64,000 nucleotides of DNA, taken from positions 6,534,110-6,598,109 of the forward strand of contig CM077159.1 in assembly GCA_039583875.1 (NCBI GenBank), read 5' to 3'. The position numbers were made by a program, and so were the translations under genes. A model generated the notes under the pieces. It was not told the DNA's origin and did no database searches. It worked only from the letters and a program-made list of their open reading frames with translations. This DNA comes from Platanthera guangdongensis (lineage: Eukaryota; Streptophyta; Magnoliopsida; Asparagales; Orchidaceae). Positions 63,901 to 64,000 of the stretch are shown here, piece after piece; positions within the stretch are counted from its first letter, which is position 1, and each line of letters starts with the position of its first letter.

Positions 63901-64000
63901 GACCACCGAAGGGCCGGTAGCTTCAGACCGGTCGGTTCGTTTGGAACCGGTGAGGATCGACGACCGAGGAGTACGGGTCTTGCGACGCAAGAAGGTCCCA
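60983..64000 (+). CDS. gypsy-3 pol: RT, RNase H, integrase, chromodomain start (open at window end)
   Basis: 1006 codons without a stop (first ATG 61121), running off the window. [70 protein letters not shown] and catalytic FIDD at 61748-61759. RNase [58 protein letters not shown]. Integrase zinc region [13 protein letters not shown] and [11 protein letters not shown]; core with [19 protein letters not shown] and [19 protein letters not shown], so D,D,E is intact. C-terminus: [31 protein letters not shown]. The last residues ([10 protein letters not shown]) are the usual start of a chromodomain. Every catalytic residue I can check is present. Confidence 0.9.

Larger units (their letters stand above)
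54292..64000 (+). mobile_element. gypsy-3: nearly intact chromovirus, right end outside window
   Basis: A long apparent 5' LTR (54292-59403), iMet primer site, one gag-pol frame with only two TGA codons, and full protease-RT-RNase H-integrase order. The frame is still open at 64000, at the start of a chromodomain. It inserted into the Sire-2 3' LTR; GACAA (54287-54291) is the expected left target duplication. Confidence 0.9.

Overview
The window is plant nuclear DNA made almost entirely of LTR retrotransposons nested in one another. I see no convincing host gene, tRNA or rRNA. An angiosperm is indicated by Ty1/copia elements of the Sirevirus type (long gag with CCHC knuckles, an extra 3' ORF, tRNA-iMet primer sites), chromodomain Ty3/gypsy elements, plant TATA boxes (TATAAATAGG) and many C-to-T nonsense changes typical of methylated DNA. 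I cannot name the species.

Layout. (1) 1-4945: copia-1, a plus-strand non-autonomous copia element with about 1.9 kb LTRs, inserted into (2) 4946-5919, a Sirevirus LTR piece (LTR-a) that itself cuts (3) 5920-8850, a decayed minus-strand Sirevirus (Sire-b: gag fragment, primer site, LTR). (4) 9074-32032: gypsy-1, an old minus-strand chromovirus. Its gag is split by (5) 15570-28717, Sire-1, a 13.1 kb, young, nearly intact minus-strand Sirevirus with 5-bp target duplications CTTTG. To its right lie the interrupted gypsy-1 gag, a foreign Sirevirus LTR (Sire-c, about 28879-30880) and a gypsy-1 LTR fragment. (6) 32033-39118: gypsy-2, a decayed plus-strand chromovirus whose left LTR is inverted relative to its right LTR. 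(7) 39119-54291: Sire-2, an old plus-strand Sirevirus. Its 5' LTR contains (8) 39230-43954, copia-3 (target duplication ATTAT). Its 3' LTR is interrupted by (9) gypsy-3, 54292 to beyond 64000, a nearly intact chromovirus with an apparent 5.1 kb LTR and a pol frame open to the window edge.

How the parts work together. Each element carries parts of the copy-and-paste cycle: LTR promoter, primer site, Gag, protease, integrase and reverse transcriptase/RNase H (order differs in copia and gypsy), and a purine tract. Beyond these, both Sireviruses carry a third ORF of about 940-950 codons with a shared N-terminal domain, nuclear-localisation-like basic runs and no membrane segment. In Sire-1 this ORF has what looks like its own promoter: a TATA box 100 bp upstream, a telo-box-like 5' leader, and the same TGTCGACA palindrome array that lies upstream of the LTR TATA box.

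The most striking pattern is that nearly every LTR family here has its own dense array of short CpG-containing motifs, mostly palindromic, and usually a fixed short distance upstream of the TATA box. Other oddities are a cleanly inverted LTR, a 5'-truncated LTR that still has a perfect target duplication, a conserved in-frame TAA plus TTGCAGGTG at the gag/pol junction of both Sireviruses, and a W-box cluster at the start of the gypsy-3 LTR.
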